From: Ascarosepion bandense
Taxonomy: Eukaryota; Mollusca; Cephalopoda; Sepiida; Sepiidae
Direction of reading: 5' to 3'
Length of the DNA stretch: 64,000 bases
Assembly: GCA_037127315.1 (NCBI GenBank)
Contig: JBBBDQ010000352.1
Span: 340,501-404,500, forward strand
A model generated the notes under the pieces. That model was given only the letters and a program-made list of their open reading frames with translations. It had not been told where the DNA came from and made no database searches. Positions 42,110 to 53,500 of the stretch are shown piece by piece (within the stretch, counting starts at the first letter, position 1; every line of letters starts with the position of its first letter). A program made the translations under genes and the position numbers.

Positions 42110-42490
42110 GACTTTGTGAATTTAAGTGCAGTACTAGATTGGCATCTGGGTCTCATCATTTTACAGTTGATAAAATATTATATGATATGATAAGCACTTG
42201 GTGAGTGGCAGCTAGGTCTCATTATTTTACTGTAGAAATCACTGTTATTGGCTATGATCTAGCATCTCAGTTTCAGTCACTTTCCAACCACCATGATGTA
42301 ACTAGGTCTCATTATTTTACTGTAGAAATCACTATTATTGGCTATGACCTAGGATCTCAGTTTCAGTTACTTTCCCACCACTATAATGTAGCTTACCTGT
42401 GTTTTTTACTATAATTACTTTCATGGTAATTGTTCTGGTGATCTTTCTTTTATGGTATCAATAATTTGTGAATTTAAGTGCAGTACTAGA
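42110..42490 (+). pseudogene. LINE-J C-terminal fragment with tandem duplication (J9)
   Basis: Two 88-bp tandem units begin GTCTCATTATTTTACTGTAG (42212 and about 42307). They encode decayed RSHYFTVEI and LASQFQSLSNHHDV blocks, i.e. LINE-J C-terminal coding. GAATTTAAGTGCAGTACTAG flanks on both sides. Confidence 0.55.
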
Positions 42491-42492
42491 TT

Positions 42493-42797
42493 GGATATGT
42501 GTTGTGGTGCAGCAGATATCGACTCAGAATGAGAAATCAGAGCCAAGTTGGAATTCCAGTTGAATTCGTTGCATTCACCTATGTGCAAGTATCCTTGGGA
42601 AAGGTATTAATCCATCTCTTCTCTCCAGCTATGGGTCAAATAACAGAAAAGATTGAGTACTATAGCCTTGGTTGGCAACCAGTCTACTGCAGAAATAATG
42701 GTAAACTACTGCAGGAAAATATTCTGCCCAGTTGGTCATGTCTCTTTTGACACATGATCACCCAGAGCATGTATCATGTGTGGCACTTAATTGACTA
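42493..42797 (+). mobile_element. tRNA-derived SINE family A, copy 9
   Basis: A box TGGTGCAGCAG; 3' end GGCACTTAATTGACT; complete, diverged. Confidence 0.8.
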
Positions 42798-42847
42798 GAT
42801 TGGCAGCAAGGTTTCATCATTTTACAGTTAAAATGGCTAAATATAAC

Positions 42848-43411
42848 CTGCAAGGCCTCTGATTGGGAGGTTGTGAGGAGCATGGAACCAGCTTTTAATT
42901 GCTGTTGTTCTCAGGTCTACCCTGACCTGGAGTTGTAGCACCTGTTAGGGTCCCAGCTATGGGCAAATAGTTAACCATCAAACTGGGGTCAAAACACTAT
43001 GAAAGTATAAAAATACACTTTTATAGAAATATATACATAAAAAAAGACTTTTGTAGAAAAATATACATTTTTGAAGAAAAACTATTCTCAGCAAAACATT
43101 TTTGAATACAAAACTAGAAGACATCTTCAGTTTTCTGAAATTAAAAAAGAATAAAAACAAAAAGTTTTCATTAAAATTTTAGTAAGTCAACCTTCTCACT
43201 ATAACTGAACATTAAAAATACTTTAAAACCCCACCTTTTTGGCATTAAATAACCCACAGAGGTGTTGATATGCCGTTAAACAAAACACAAACTCAAAATC
43301 TTACTAAATCAATCTTCTCACTATAACCAAACATTAAAAAAAATACCTTAAAACCCCACCTTTTTGGCATTAAATAACCCACAGAGGTTGATATGCCATT
43401 AAACAAAACTG
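42848..43411 (+). mobile_element. SINE-like family B, copy 9, with duplicated 3' tail
   Basis: The tail (CTTCTCACTATAACNNAACA, CCACCTTTTTGGCATTAAAT, GTTGATATGCCNTTAAACAA) occurs twice, ending near 43285 and 43410. Confidence 0.7.
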
Positions 43412-44190
43412 CAACTGTAACTTCCCAGTCAACTTTGATCTTCAAAAATTAAAATGCAATGCCAATCGTTATCTGCTTTCTTCTTAATTCCTGTTCTTTT
43501 ATTGATCTTTATCCTTAATAGGATTTTTTTCTCATATTCGTTTACATTAACTCCTTGTATCTTAGTGACATTATTGTCTTGTTTGAGTTGAAATGATAAA
43601 AATGTTAATTTTTTTTTATGTATATTTCAATATTTATTCAAGTAAAAATGTAAATATTCAGTGAATGTTTTTAATAATCATATACCATAAGCAGTAGTTG
43701 CGGTTAAGTTAATAAATTTAACTCTATATTCTACACTCCATAAACAATGATTTTTAATTTAAAATCTACAATTTGTAATTGTTTTTCGTTATTGCTTTTA
43801 AAAATCACAAACTATTGTGAACATTAATTCATCCAATTTAAAAGATGACAATACTAAATTTTATTAATAGATATTGTTTATTTGAATAATCAACCAATTT
43901 CCAATGACATAACAAAGATTTTAATGTTTGCCTCTATTTTATAATTTAAAGTTAACCAAAGAAAATCAACTCCTTGTTGGAAATAATTTTGCAATAATTA
44001 ATGATTTGTTAGATCTTTATTAAATAATATTTATATCAAAGAGACACATCTTTTTCTATCCAAATAGTTTTAAATTATTACTTTTATAAACAAGCTTTTG
44101 TCGCAATAATGAAGAAGTTCCCATAATTTTATGTTGGTGCCAAAGAAACAAATTGTACTTTGATCTAAGGTGCTTTTCCTTGTAGTATAG
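43412..44190. other. AT-rich stretch, no gene seen
   Basis: One of the most AT-rich parts of the window. Short ORFs only; no repeat recognised. Confidence 0.4.
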
Positions 44191-44194
44191 TTTA

Positions 44195-44577
44195 CTAGCA
44201 GTATAGCCTGGTGTTGCTCGGGTGTAATGAAAGCTTTAAAACTAATCCATGGTCCTGGAGCTCAGACTCTTTGGACATTGGCACAAAATACTAAAAAGCA
44301 AGAATTGTTTCCAGTTAAAGTGAAATCATAGACTGAAAGAAATAAGAATGGATGTAAGTCAAATTTTGTTTTCCTGCTATCGATATCAAATAAGATTTTT
44401 CATCGTAAACTGAATTTTGAAGGTTAAATAAGTCCTCTGAGTAAATGGTATCATGGCTGAGACTCAGAACTACAATTATATCTACTTAGAGCCAAACCCA
44501 AAGCAAAAACTAAAAAAAAAGGACTGAAAAAAATACAGACATACAGGCAGATAAACAAACACACACAAACATCTTGC

Positions 44578-44608
<31 letters not shown>

Positions 44609-44906
44609 TATCGATTTTCTGCGCTATTGTAAGAACTGCAACCTTGAAACTTCTGAATATCGTTTCTTATGTCTTTGTCTATGAGTGTATCAAATTTCAT
44701 TAAAATCGGACCACTCTTTCTATAACCTGATTGTTTCGATTTTCAATATTTATTGGGGGTACCTCAACATCAAACCTAGCTAAGAACACTTGCAGATGCT
44801 TATAGTACAACTGTGTCAATTTTCAAGAAAATCGGTTCAGCCATTTTGGAGTCTATAGGTAACAGACACATACACAGACAAAGTTCCATTTATAAATAAG
44901 TTTAGA
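44195..44906 (-). mobile_element. Non-autonomous Helitron, copy H3
   Basis: In minus sense: TCTAAACTTATTTATAAATG to the palindrome CCCGAGCAACACCAGGC, TATACTG, CTAG. Bounded by A and T. A (TA)n tract at 44581-44608 lies at the same internal place as in H2. Confidence 0.78.
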
Positions 44907-44984
44907 TTAGCTGTGTTAGGTTAAACTTATTTTATTTTATTTCTGACACTCATTGATTTTACGATTTTTTTATTCCCTCTTTAG

Positions 44985-45077
44985 TATTCCTTGATTGGTT
45001 CAGCTGTTGGTTCTGGCTTCAAGCCAAACAAATTAATTCCATCTTTACAGGACTGCTCTTTTATTTTCACACCATAA
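44985..45077 (+). CDS. Candidate terminal exon, unknown protein
   Basis: Acceptor TTTTTTTATTCCCTCTTTAG, then 30 open codons and TAA (YSLIGSAVGSGFKPNKLIPS and LQDCSFIFTP). An AATAAA lies about 35 bp after the stop. The peptide looks protein-like, but this length can be open by chance. It starts 78 bp past the Helitron. An internal donor is not obvious, so a last exon is the simplest reading. Confidence 0.25.
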   Translation, partial: YSLIGSAVGSGFKPNKLIPSLQDCSFIFTP

Positions 45078-45540
45078 AATTCTAAAAGAAAATATTAAAG
45101 TACTTGAAAAATAAAAAAGGTTTGTACTTTTTTTTAACAATTCAGTTGTAGCACCAAATTACCAGTTTTATATAATTCTCCAACACTTTTTTCCCCCATT
45201 AAATAAACTGAGTCATTTTTGAAAATCCAGATGATGGTTTCAGAAAATCGGGATTATAATGCCACATCAATATTTTTAAAGTTTGATCTTCTATCAGAAG
45301 TTTCTTAAATTTATCTCGAAAGGAAGCCATGTAACAATGTATTCAAGTGGTAATGAATTTAACAGATTTAACTTTGAAAAACTTAATCTGAAGTATGCTG
45401 TTTTATGACAACAATGTCTTTGGAATTCAACTCAAGTTATAGAATTTATAAAAATATTCTTAAGAATAATCTAATCAGGGGGTAAGATATGATTCAGGTT
45501 GTCTTTTCTGTTTTCATCATTAACTGTTTGTCCTTTGACA
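45078..45540. other. No feature recognised
   Basis: AT-rich, unique in the window. Confidence 0.35.
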
Positions 45541-45544
45541 TTTT

Positions 45545-46415
45545 AGAATATGTTTTGTAATAGGGGACACCAGAATCAAGCATGTACAAAAATCTAAATA
45601 CCTAGGAAGTGTTCTAACAGGAGATGGAAAGTGTGACACAGATCCGAAGGCAAATTGGCATGGCAAAGGACACCTTCTAGAAGCTGAGTAAAGTACTAAG
45701 ACACAGGAAAATTTCCCTAGAAACAAAGAAAAGAGTGCTAGATTGCTATGTGATTTCAGTTCTTCAATACATCAGTGAATGCTGGACAATATCATCGGAG
45801 ATGAGGAAAACACTTGAAGCAGCGGAAATGTGGTTTTACAGAAGGATGTAGCAGATATCATGGACTGAACATGCGAGCAATGATGAGGTTTTGGAAAGAA
45901 TGGTATTGGAAAGAAAACTGACAGTGAGCATCAGGAAGATAAAACATAGGAAAATTTCACTAGAAACAAAGAAGAAAGTGCTAGATTGCTATGTGATGTC
46001 TGTTCTTCAATATGGCAGTGAAAGTTGGACAATATCATCGAAGATGAAGGAAAAACTTGAAGCAGCAGAAATGTGGTTCTACAGAAGGATGCTGTGGATA
46101 TCACGGACCGAGCATGTGTGCAATGATGATGTGTTGGTAAGAATGGCAATGAAAGAAAAATTAATAGTGAGCATCAGGAAGAGGCAACTGAAGTTCCTGA
46201 GACATGCAATGAGGAAGGAGGGCTTGGAGAACCTGATACTGACAGGCCAGATAGAAGAAAAAATGAGACAGAGGAAGGCAACGGATGACATATTTGAAGG
46301 GCCTGATCAGGTGGATGACAAAACAGGGGTTGCGTGAAGTAACAGGAGAAAACATATTCAGAGTCACCAGGGATAGGGAGATGTGGAGAGCCATGATCGC
46401 CTATGTCCTGAAAGG
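45545..46415 (+). pseudogene. RTE-type LINE, C-terminal domain with in-frame 243-bp duplication
   Basis: The plus strand encodes the RTE C-terminal region: ISLETKKKVLDCYVMSVLQY, GSESWTIS, LEAAEMWFYRRML, ISRTEHV, RKRQLKFLRHAMRKEGLENL, ILTGQIEEK. A 243-bp block (81 codons) is present twice, starting at 45705 and 45948; the first copy has an in-frame TAG. The palm domain and endonuclease are missing. The 3' end abuts a SINE. Confidence 0.78.
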
Positions 46416-46418
46416 ATA

Positions 46419-46648
46419 GGGCAGTGGATATCGGCTCAGAATGAGAAATCAAAGAGCTGGGTTCAAATCAAGTTATTTGCATCAAATCAAATTATTTGCA
46501 TTAACTTACAAATACCCTTGGGAAAGGGAGTAATCTGTCTCTTCCCTCTATGGGTCAAATAATGGGATAGATTGGGTTCTATAACCTTGATTGGCAACTA
46601 GTTTACTGCAGAAAGTAATGGCAAACTTCTGTGGGAAAATCTTCTGTT
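46419..46648 (+). mobile_element. SINE family A, 3'-truncated, copy 10
   Basis: Starts in the A box (GGGCAGTGGATATCGGCTCA) and ends GGAAAATCTTCTGTTGAG, where a LINE-J 3' piece begins. Confidence 0.75.
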
Positions 46649-46918
46649 GAGTTCCCTTCTGTTTACTTGCTTTCCCAACAGCTACAATCTCCAAGAATTT
46701 AAATGTAAAGTCAGTAGTCATCTCCTATCTCACTAACCTGCATCCTCTTTCTCATGCTCTTTCTCCATCCACTCTCATCAGTATTCTCATCCCTCTCTTA
46801 CCCACTTCCTGACACCCTCTATAACCTGTCACTCTAATAACTTTCCTCCTATGTAACCACCTGCAAAAAAGTGGTAGTAAAATGCCTTGCTTGGGGCAAT
46901 ATGATTATAAAAGAAATA
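46649..46918 (+). mobile_element. LINE-J 3' end, copy J10
   Basis: TTCCCTTCTGTTTACTTGCT, ACAGCTACAATCTCCAAGAA, 3' UTR to ATGCCTTGCTTGGGGC and an A-rich tail. The large satellite starts about 40 bp downstream. Confidence 0.75.
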
Positions 46919-46956
46919 AAAGAAAGAGAAAAATGATGTGCAGTCACTCATATAAA

Positions 46957-48837
46957 CTGATGAAACAGCACTAGAAAACATGATAACTGATGAAACAGCA
47001 CTATAAAACATGATAACTGATGAAACAGCACTATAAAACATGATAACTGATGAAACAGCACTATAAAACATGATAACTGATGAAACAGCACTATAAAACA
47101 TGATAACTGATGAAACAGCACTATAAAACATGATAACTGATGAAACAGCACTATAAAACATGATAACTGATGAAACAGCACTATAAAACATGATAACTGA
47201 TGAAACAGCACTATAAAACATGATAACTGATGAAACAGCACTATAAAACATGATAACTGATGAAACAGCACTAGAAAACATGATAACTGATGAAACAGCA
47301 CTAGAAAACATAACTGATGAAACAGCACTAGAAAACATGATAACTGATGAAACAGCACTAGAAAACATGATAACTGATGAAACAGCACTAGAAAACATGA
47401 TAACTGATGAAACAGCACTAGAAAACATGATAACTGATGAAACAGCACTAGAAAACATGATAACTGATGAAACAGCACTAGAAAACATGATAACTGATGA
47501 AACAGCACTAGAAAACATGATAACTGATGAAACAGCACTAGAAAACATGATAACTGATGAAACAGCACTAGAAAACATGATAACTGATGAAACAGCACTA
47601 GAAAACATGATAACTGATGAAACAGCACTAGAAAACATGATAACTGATGAAACAGCACTAGAAAACATGATAACTGATGAAACAGCACTAGAAAACATGA
47701 TAACTGATGAAACAGCACTATAAAACATGATAACTGATGAAACAGCACTAGAAAACATGATAACTGATGAAACAGCACTATAAAACATGATAACTGATGA
47801 AACAGCACTATAAAACATGATAACTGATGAAACAGCACTAGAAAACATGATAACTGATGAAACAGCACTATAAAACATGATAACTGATGAAACAGCACTA
47901 GAAAACATGATAACTGATGAAACAGCACTATAAAACATGATAACTGATGAAACAGCACTATAAAACATGATAACTGATGAAACAGCACTATAAAACATGA
48001 TAACTGATGAAACAGCACTATAAAACATGATAACTGATGAAACAGCACTAGAAAACATGATAACTGATGAAACAGCACTAGAAAACATGATAACTGATGA
48101 AACAGCACTAGAAAACATGATAACTGATGAAACAGCACTAGAAAACATGATAACTGATGAAACAGCACTATAAAACATGATAACTGATGAAACAGCACTA
48201 TAAAACATGATAACTGATGAAACAGCACTATAAAACATGACAACTGATGAAACAGCACTATAAAACATGATAACTGATGAAACAGCACTATAAAACATGA
48301 TAACTGATGAAACAGCACTAGAAAACATGATAACTGATGAAACAGCACTAGAAAACATGATAACTGATGAAACAGCACTAGAAAACATAACTGATGAAAC
48401 AGCATAAAGGAAAAATAGCTGATGAAACAGCACTAGAAAACATGATAACTGATGAAACAGCACTAGCAAACATGATAACTGATGAAACAGCACTAGAAAA
48501 CATGATAACTGATGAAACAGCACTAGAAAACATGATAACTGATGAAACAGCACTAGAAAACATGATAACTGATGAAACAGCACTAGAAAACATGATAACT
48601 GATGAAACAGCACTAGAAAACATGATAACTGATGAAACAGCACTAGAAAACATGATAACTGATGAAACAGCACTAGAAAACATGATAACTGATGAAACAG
48701 CACTAGAAAACATGATAACTGATGAAACAGCACTAGAAAACATGATAACTGATGAAACAGCACTAGAAAACATGATAACTGATGAAACAGCACTAGAAAA
48801 CATGATAACTGATGAAACAGCACTAGAAAACATGATA
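46957..48837. repeat. 30-bp satellite array, about 62 copies
   Basis: Unit AACTGATGAAACAGCACTAG+AAAACATGAT. A G/T variant (CACTAG against CACTAT) is distributed in blocks; a few units are 27 bp, and an irregular join sits at about 48387-48420. Because 30 is a multiple of three, one minus-strand frame stays open for 688 codons and a plus-strand frame for 157 (repeat MITDETALEN where the variant is G; the T variant gives a stop). These are satellite frames without codon-usage or homology support. Confidence 0.95.
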
Positions 48838-48914
48838 ATGACCAACCAATTCTCACCATAACTAAGCATATACAACCACGCATTGAATCTAGCATTTTTA
48901 TTATTTTTTAAATT

Positions 48915-49150
48915 GCTTTTTTTTAAAAATCATTTAACCCCAGCCAAAGTAGGTCAGCCACTAAGGCGCAGGAGTTAAAGTAAGAGAAAATACTGGCTGG
49001 GGACAAGGGTATTGAAGAAAGGATAAAAGATGAATGAGATTCATGAATATAGAATATAGCAGATGAAAATTGAGAGAAAAACAGATTAGACAAGGTGGTT
49101 ACATTCAACTACTTCAACAGTAAACAGGTGGGACCTAGATGCCAATCTAG
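48915..49150 (-). mobile_element. LINE-J 3' fragment J11, part 1
   Basis: The A-run reverse and 3' UTR (CATTTAACCCCAGCCAAAGT, diverged subfamily) up to GGTGGGACCTAGATGCCAAT. Split by a SINE. Confidence 0.65.
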
Positions 49151-49463
49151 TCAGTCAGTCAGTTAAGTGCCATATGTGATACACGCTTTGGCTGATCATG
49201 TCTCGAAAGGGACATGACTGACTGGGCAGAAGATTATCCTGCAGTAGGTTGCCATTGCTTTCTGCGGTAGACTGGTTGCCAGCCAAGGCTATAGAACTTA
49301 ATCTTTCCTATTATTTAACCCCTAACTGGAGGGAACAGTCGGATTAATACCTTTCCTATGGGTATTTGTGCATCAGTGAAGGCAAGGAATTCAACTGGAA
49401 TTTGAACTCAGCACCTTAATCTGTCATTCCGAGTTGATATTCACTGCACCACAATGCATGTCG
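49151..49463 (-). mobile_element. tRNA-derived SINE family A, copy 11, inside LINE-J
   Basis: Complete reverse copy (3' end TCAGTCAGTCAGTTAAGTGC). LINE-J resumes on its right side. Confidence 0.82.
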
Positions 49464-49650
49464 CAAGTAGCACACTTAAATTCACATGGCTAAGGCAAAA
49501 AAGGAAAAAAGCTCTTCAGTTGCCATATATTTGCAGAAAAGACAAAGGGAAGCCACGTCACAGTGGTGAGAATGTGACTGAAGCTGGAATGCCATGTCAG
49601 GACTGATTAAATTGCAGATTCTTCTTTGGATTTTGTAGAGAACCTCAATC
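49464..49650 (-). mobile_element. LINE-J fragment J11, part 2
   Basis: AGACAAAGGGAAGCCACGTC and CTTCTTTGGATTTTGTAGAG continue the coding part broken by the SINE. Confidence 0.6.
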
Positions 49651-49854
49651 ATGAGCACAATTATTAGGTATTTATCTCTAATTTTTTGACACAACAATTT
49701 AATTGTCTCAATTATTACATGTTTCTCTCTATTCATTAACTTTGTTTAAATATTTCTTAATCAAATCTGTTATTTGTCTCTCTTTCTCTTTTTCTGCTTT
49801 ATATCTAGCTCTCTTAATAATCCATTCATGCTTCTTTAAATCTATTTATTATCT

Positions 49855-50155
49855 TTTTTTTTTTTTTTTTTAATCATTTCACCCCGAGCAAGGCAGAAAC
49901 GCCACTGATGTGCAGGAGGTTACATAAATGTAAAAAGATTAATTAGAAAAGAGTGAGGAGTACAAGCTAGTTAGAAAGGAACAATAGAAAGCCGAGAAAG
50001 AAGGTGCGATGACAGATACATAGGAGGAGAGAAAGGGAAGGTTATACAGGTGAGGGGAGAGAGCTAGAGGCCAGTGGTTAGTAGATGAGTATTAACTTTG
50101 CATTTAAATTTCTGGAGGTTGTACCCGTCAGGAAAGCAAGAATACGGGAAGTGCG
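49855..50155 (-). mobile_element. LINE-J 3' end, copy J12
   Basis: T run, AATCATTTCACCCCGAGCAA, 3' UTR, then the TGTACCCGTCAGGAAAGCAA block of the C-terminal coding end. 5'-truncated. Confidence 0.72.
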
Positions 50156-50343
50156 AAAGATTTCTCATGTGCTTGCATATATATATATATAGAATACTTT
50201 TATATCAACAAACAGCTCTATTTATAGACATTAAAAACTGCAGCCAGTTAAGAGAAAACTGATATTCATGTTTCTTTTAATGAAGCCACAAAGATTTTCT
50301 TAGATTCTTTTTTTTTTAATTTTCATGAAACAGAAGATTATAT

Positions 50344-50604
50344 TCGGGGATCTGAGTTCGAATTCTAGTTGAATTCCTTGAATTCACTTACGCACAAATA
50401 CTCTTGGGAAAGGTATTAATCCATCTCTTCCCTCCAGTTATGGGTTAAATAATAGGACAGATTGGGTTCTATAGCCTTGGTTGGTAGCCAGTCTACCGCA
50501 GAAAGCAATGGCAACCTACTGCAGGATAACCTTCTGCTCAGTCAGTCATGTCTCTTTCGAGACATGATCGCCCAAAGAGTGTATCACGTATGGCATCTGA
50601 CTGA
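50344..50604 (+). mobile_element. SINE family A, 5'-truncated, copy 12
   Basis: B box GAGTTCGAATTCTAG to GGCATCTGACTGA; the A box is missing. Confidence 0.8.
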
Positions 50605-50929
50605 TTTTTGTGCTATTTTTTTTTCTTTTTCACGAGAAGTAAACAATTTTAGACATATTAATTTTCTTAATGGAATCATCTGACTTACTGCAATTTGTTC
50701 TCTTCATTTTCTTCATGAGTGGATTAAAAAAAATAATAAAATTATTTTTCATGGGAGAAACACACAATTACAAAAATAAATACATCACTGGTATTATTTT
50801 CATCAATTCATTGACAGACCTGAAATAAATGGCCAGCATAATGCATCTATAGAAGGTCAGAGGTGAAAAAAAAATTGATTTCTGGATGCAATTTCAATGG
50901 GATTATATCCATGTTAAGTGTTATATATG

Positions 50930-51180
50930 GAATATGGTAGTGTAGTAAATATCGTGGAAATTTGGAATTGATGAGCTGAGTTCAAATTCTGGGCAAGTCA
51001 GTTGCCTTCACTTTCACACTATTCCCCTTGGAAAAGATATGATTTCATCTTTTCTCTCCAGAGTTATGGGTTAAACAGTAGAGTAAACTGAGCTCCCTTG
51101 ATTTAGGTGGTAACCATTCTAAGAGAAGAAAAGCTTAATTCAAAACTGGAGAATGCAATAGGAAACCACTTCCCATCTTC
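50930..51180 (+). mobile_element. Old divergent relative of SINE family A
   Basis: TAGTGTAGTAAATATCG, GCTGAGTTCAAATTCTGG and CAGAGTTATGGGTTAAACAG follow the family A order with heavy divergence and a different 3' half. Possibly a separate subfamily. Confidence 0.45.
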
Positions 51181-51187
51181 TTTTATG

Positions 51188-51560
51188 TGACATGTCCCTT
51201 CAGGACATAGGCAATCATGGCTTTTCATATCTCCCTATCCCTGGTAGCTCTTAGCACACTTTCTCCTGTTACCCCACCCAAACCCTACTCTGCCCCTTCA
51301 AATATGTTATCTGCTGCTTTCCCTTGTCTCTTTTTTCCTCTATCTGACCTGTGAGTATCAAATTCTCCAAGCCTTCCTTCCTCAATACATGTCCAAAGAA
51401 CTTCAGCTGTCTCTTCCTGATGCTCAGTATTAATTTCCTTTTCGTTTCCATCCTTTCTAAAACCTTGTTATTGCTCACATGCTTGATCCATGATATTCGC
51501 AGCATCCTTCTGTAGAACCACATTTCAGTTGCTTCAAGTTTTTCCCTAACCGTAACCACT
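51188..51560 (-). pseudogene. RTE-type LINE C-terminal fragment
   Basis: The minus strand encodes KLEATEMWFYRRMLRISWIK, RKRQLKFFGHVLRKEGLENL and ILTGQIEEKRDKGKQQITYL over 96 codons, then the 3' tail toward 51188. Confidence 0.75.
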
Positions 51561-51597
51561 CAACTATCTTTTCAAAAAATGCATGTTAATTGACAGA

Positions 51598-51785
51598 TAG
51601 TAAAGAAATGGAATAAGTGGAGGACCATGATCAACTACATCTCGGTGGGACAAGTCAATTCACAAATAATAAAGAAAAAGAATGTGTGTAGTGCTATAGC
51701 CGCCTACATCCTGATGGTACATAGCAATTCACTGATAAGAAAAAAATAGAATCTGTGCAGAATTATCCTGATAGGACATCGCGTT
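51598..51785 (+). repeat. Three diverged about-70-bp tandem repeats of RTE tail type
   Basis: Units start near AGTAAAGAAATGGAATAAGT, AATAAAGAAAAAGAATGTGT and TAAGAAAAAAATAGAATCTG. Each carries a TACATC-CNG-TGGGACA-like end. Confidence 0.5.
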
Positions 51786-52106
51786 AAAAATACAAATGTT
51801 CTGCCTCTTGGTATGCATCCATGTTGCAGTGAATAATTCAGTCAGGCAGATAAATGCATTATAGCAATCAAAACTGAGGACAAAGTCCTGTTCATTATCA
51901 GATTCACTGAAAGCTAAAAGTGTGAGATTAGAAAATGATGCAAATATGAATGTGAGGCTAGTTGAGTCCAAATAAAAAAAAAAGCTTAACTGAAATGAGA
52001 AAGAGAAATATGGCAGGCCCAACTGTCTAAATGAGTAAAAAAAAGGTAGAAAAAATAGTTTACTTAAATGAATATTCTATAAAGTTTACAGTGATCTTCT
52101 TTTATG

Positions 52107-52190
52107 TGCCGTGATTATGGCCCTCTACATCTTCCTGTCCCTTGTAGCTCTTAATATCTTTTGTGTTGGTTTTTCTTTCATCCTTGCTCT
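52107..52190 (-). mobile_element. RTE tail fragment
   Basis: GTGATTATGGCCCTCTACAT and CCTGTCCCTTGTAGCTCTTA match 51210-51250 and 58300-58340. Confidence 0.5.
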
Positions 52191-52392
52191 GCCATTCATT
52201 TGCTAGGAAAATGACCTCAGTGTCTATTTTACAGGAACTGAAAATATTTTTAGTTATACTGGCAAAGTGGCCTTCGGATTTATTTTACTAAGACTGGCAA
52301 TATTCTTAGTTCTAAAACACTATTTATATTTGCTGGCAAAATGAAGTAGGCTTCTATTTTACTGGGACTGATAATATTTTTAGTTCTAAAAC

Positions 52393-52508
52393 ACTACTGC
52401 AGAAAGTAATGGCAACTTACTGCAAGAAAATCTTCTGTCCAGTCAATCATCTCTCTTTTGAAACATGATTGCCCAAGAACGTACCATATATGGCAATTAA
52501 CTGACTGA
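52393..52508 (+). mobile_element. SINE family A, 3' fragment, copy 13
   Basis: CTACTGCAGAAAGTAATGGC to GGCAATTAACTGACTGA. About 130 bp upstream hold three short related blocks with ACTGGCAATATTTTTAGTT-like words. Confidence 0.65.
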
Positions 52509-52779
52509 AAGTGAAAATATAAGTGGTGATAAAATTCCAGTGCTTTAATTTTCTTTCTTTTCAAAATGAATCTAAAGTTTTCTAAAATGAAATGATGCTC
52601 AGTCTTTGATTAGTTTCTTCTTTGTATTGGTTAATAAAGCAGAAGGAATAAAATTCAAACTCTAGTTGGACCAAAAGAATAAGAATCTGATATTAAAAAA
52701 AAAGAGCTGATGCTAATGAGTCTTTGAATGAAATTCTTGCTCTAAGATGTTTCTGTGATTGTCCAAGTGAAGAGCTCTT

Positions 52780-53500
52780 TGGGTTGTAGGGGATTTGGTA
52801 AGTGCTTGGTTGATGTGCTTCCGTATTTTACGGGTATTGCTCTCGAGATTAGTTCCCCCACAAATACGACACAATGTTTTACAATCGCGCAAATGAAATG
52901 GAATAAGTCACAACGAACATTAGACAACAAACAATTTAATATGTATAAAATAAAATTAGCATGTGGAAACAAATAAAATACAAGATGTAAAAAATTGCCA
53001 TTTGGAAAATAAAGTTTGGCAAGAAGTTAAATTTGTTTAAAGGTGTGTGTAAGTTTATATTAACGGAGTCCGTAAATAAGTCGTTCTTACTTACATTAAG
53101 TTCATCTCGGGTGGCGACAGCATGTCGCGTTGATGAAAGAAAGTTTGTCGGGTTTTTCCTTTCACGGCCATCTGCAGCTAGGTCATGAACTTTGGTGTGG
53201 AAGAATGACTTGGCCGGACAAAGTATCGGTTACATGCTGACTTACTGGCTAGCTTGGTGACTGACCTCCTTTTCTTCCTAACTGTGTGTTATTTATATAC
53301 CATAATAGTGGATCAATGAATCTTCCTAACATTTAGGTGTGAAGACATTTATTGACCAATCAGATTTGTATTTTACTATTTTGTTTTGGGGCCTAAATAT
53401 TTTTTGTTAATTGACTTCCGATCCTATTTTTCTAGAATGTTCTTATTCTATGTTTTTAGCTGATTGGTTGAGAAATATAAAAATGTAATTTAAATTCTAA
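52780..53500 (-). promoter_or_regulatory. Promoter-like block: CCAAT, CCAAT, TATA, leader, splice donor
   Basis: On the minus strand, CCAATCAG (about 53460) and an inverted CCAAT (about 53357) precede TATATAAATA (about 53295-53304). A relatively CpG-rich leader (53095-53270) follows and ends at a good donor, AAT|GTAAGTAAG, near 53092. It overlaps no repeat I recognise here. It could be a gene promoter with first non-coding exon, or the LTR of a family with a single copy in this window. Confidence 0.35.

Noticed and set aside
46957..48837. CTGATGAAAC in every satellite unit, resembling a hammerhead core
   Set aside because: CUGAUGA and GAAAC overlap, leaving no room for helix II, and there is no stem I partner.
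46829..48895. 688-codon minus-strand frame and 157/155-codon plus frames
   Set aside because: They are the translation of a 30-bp satellite; length is explained by a stop-free unit with period divisible by three.
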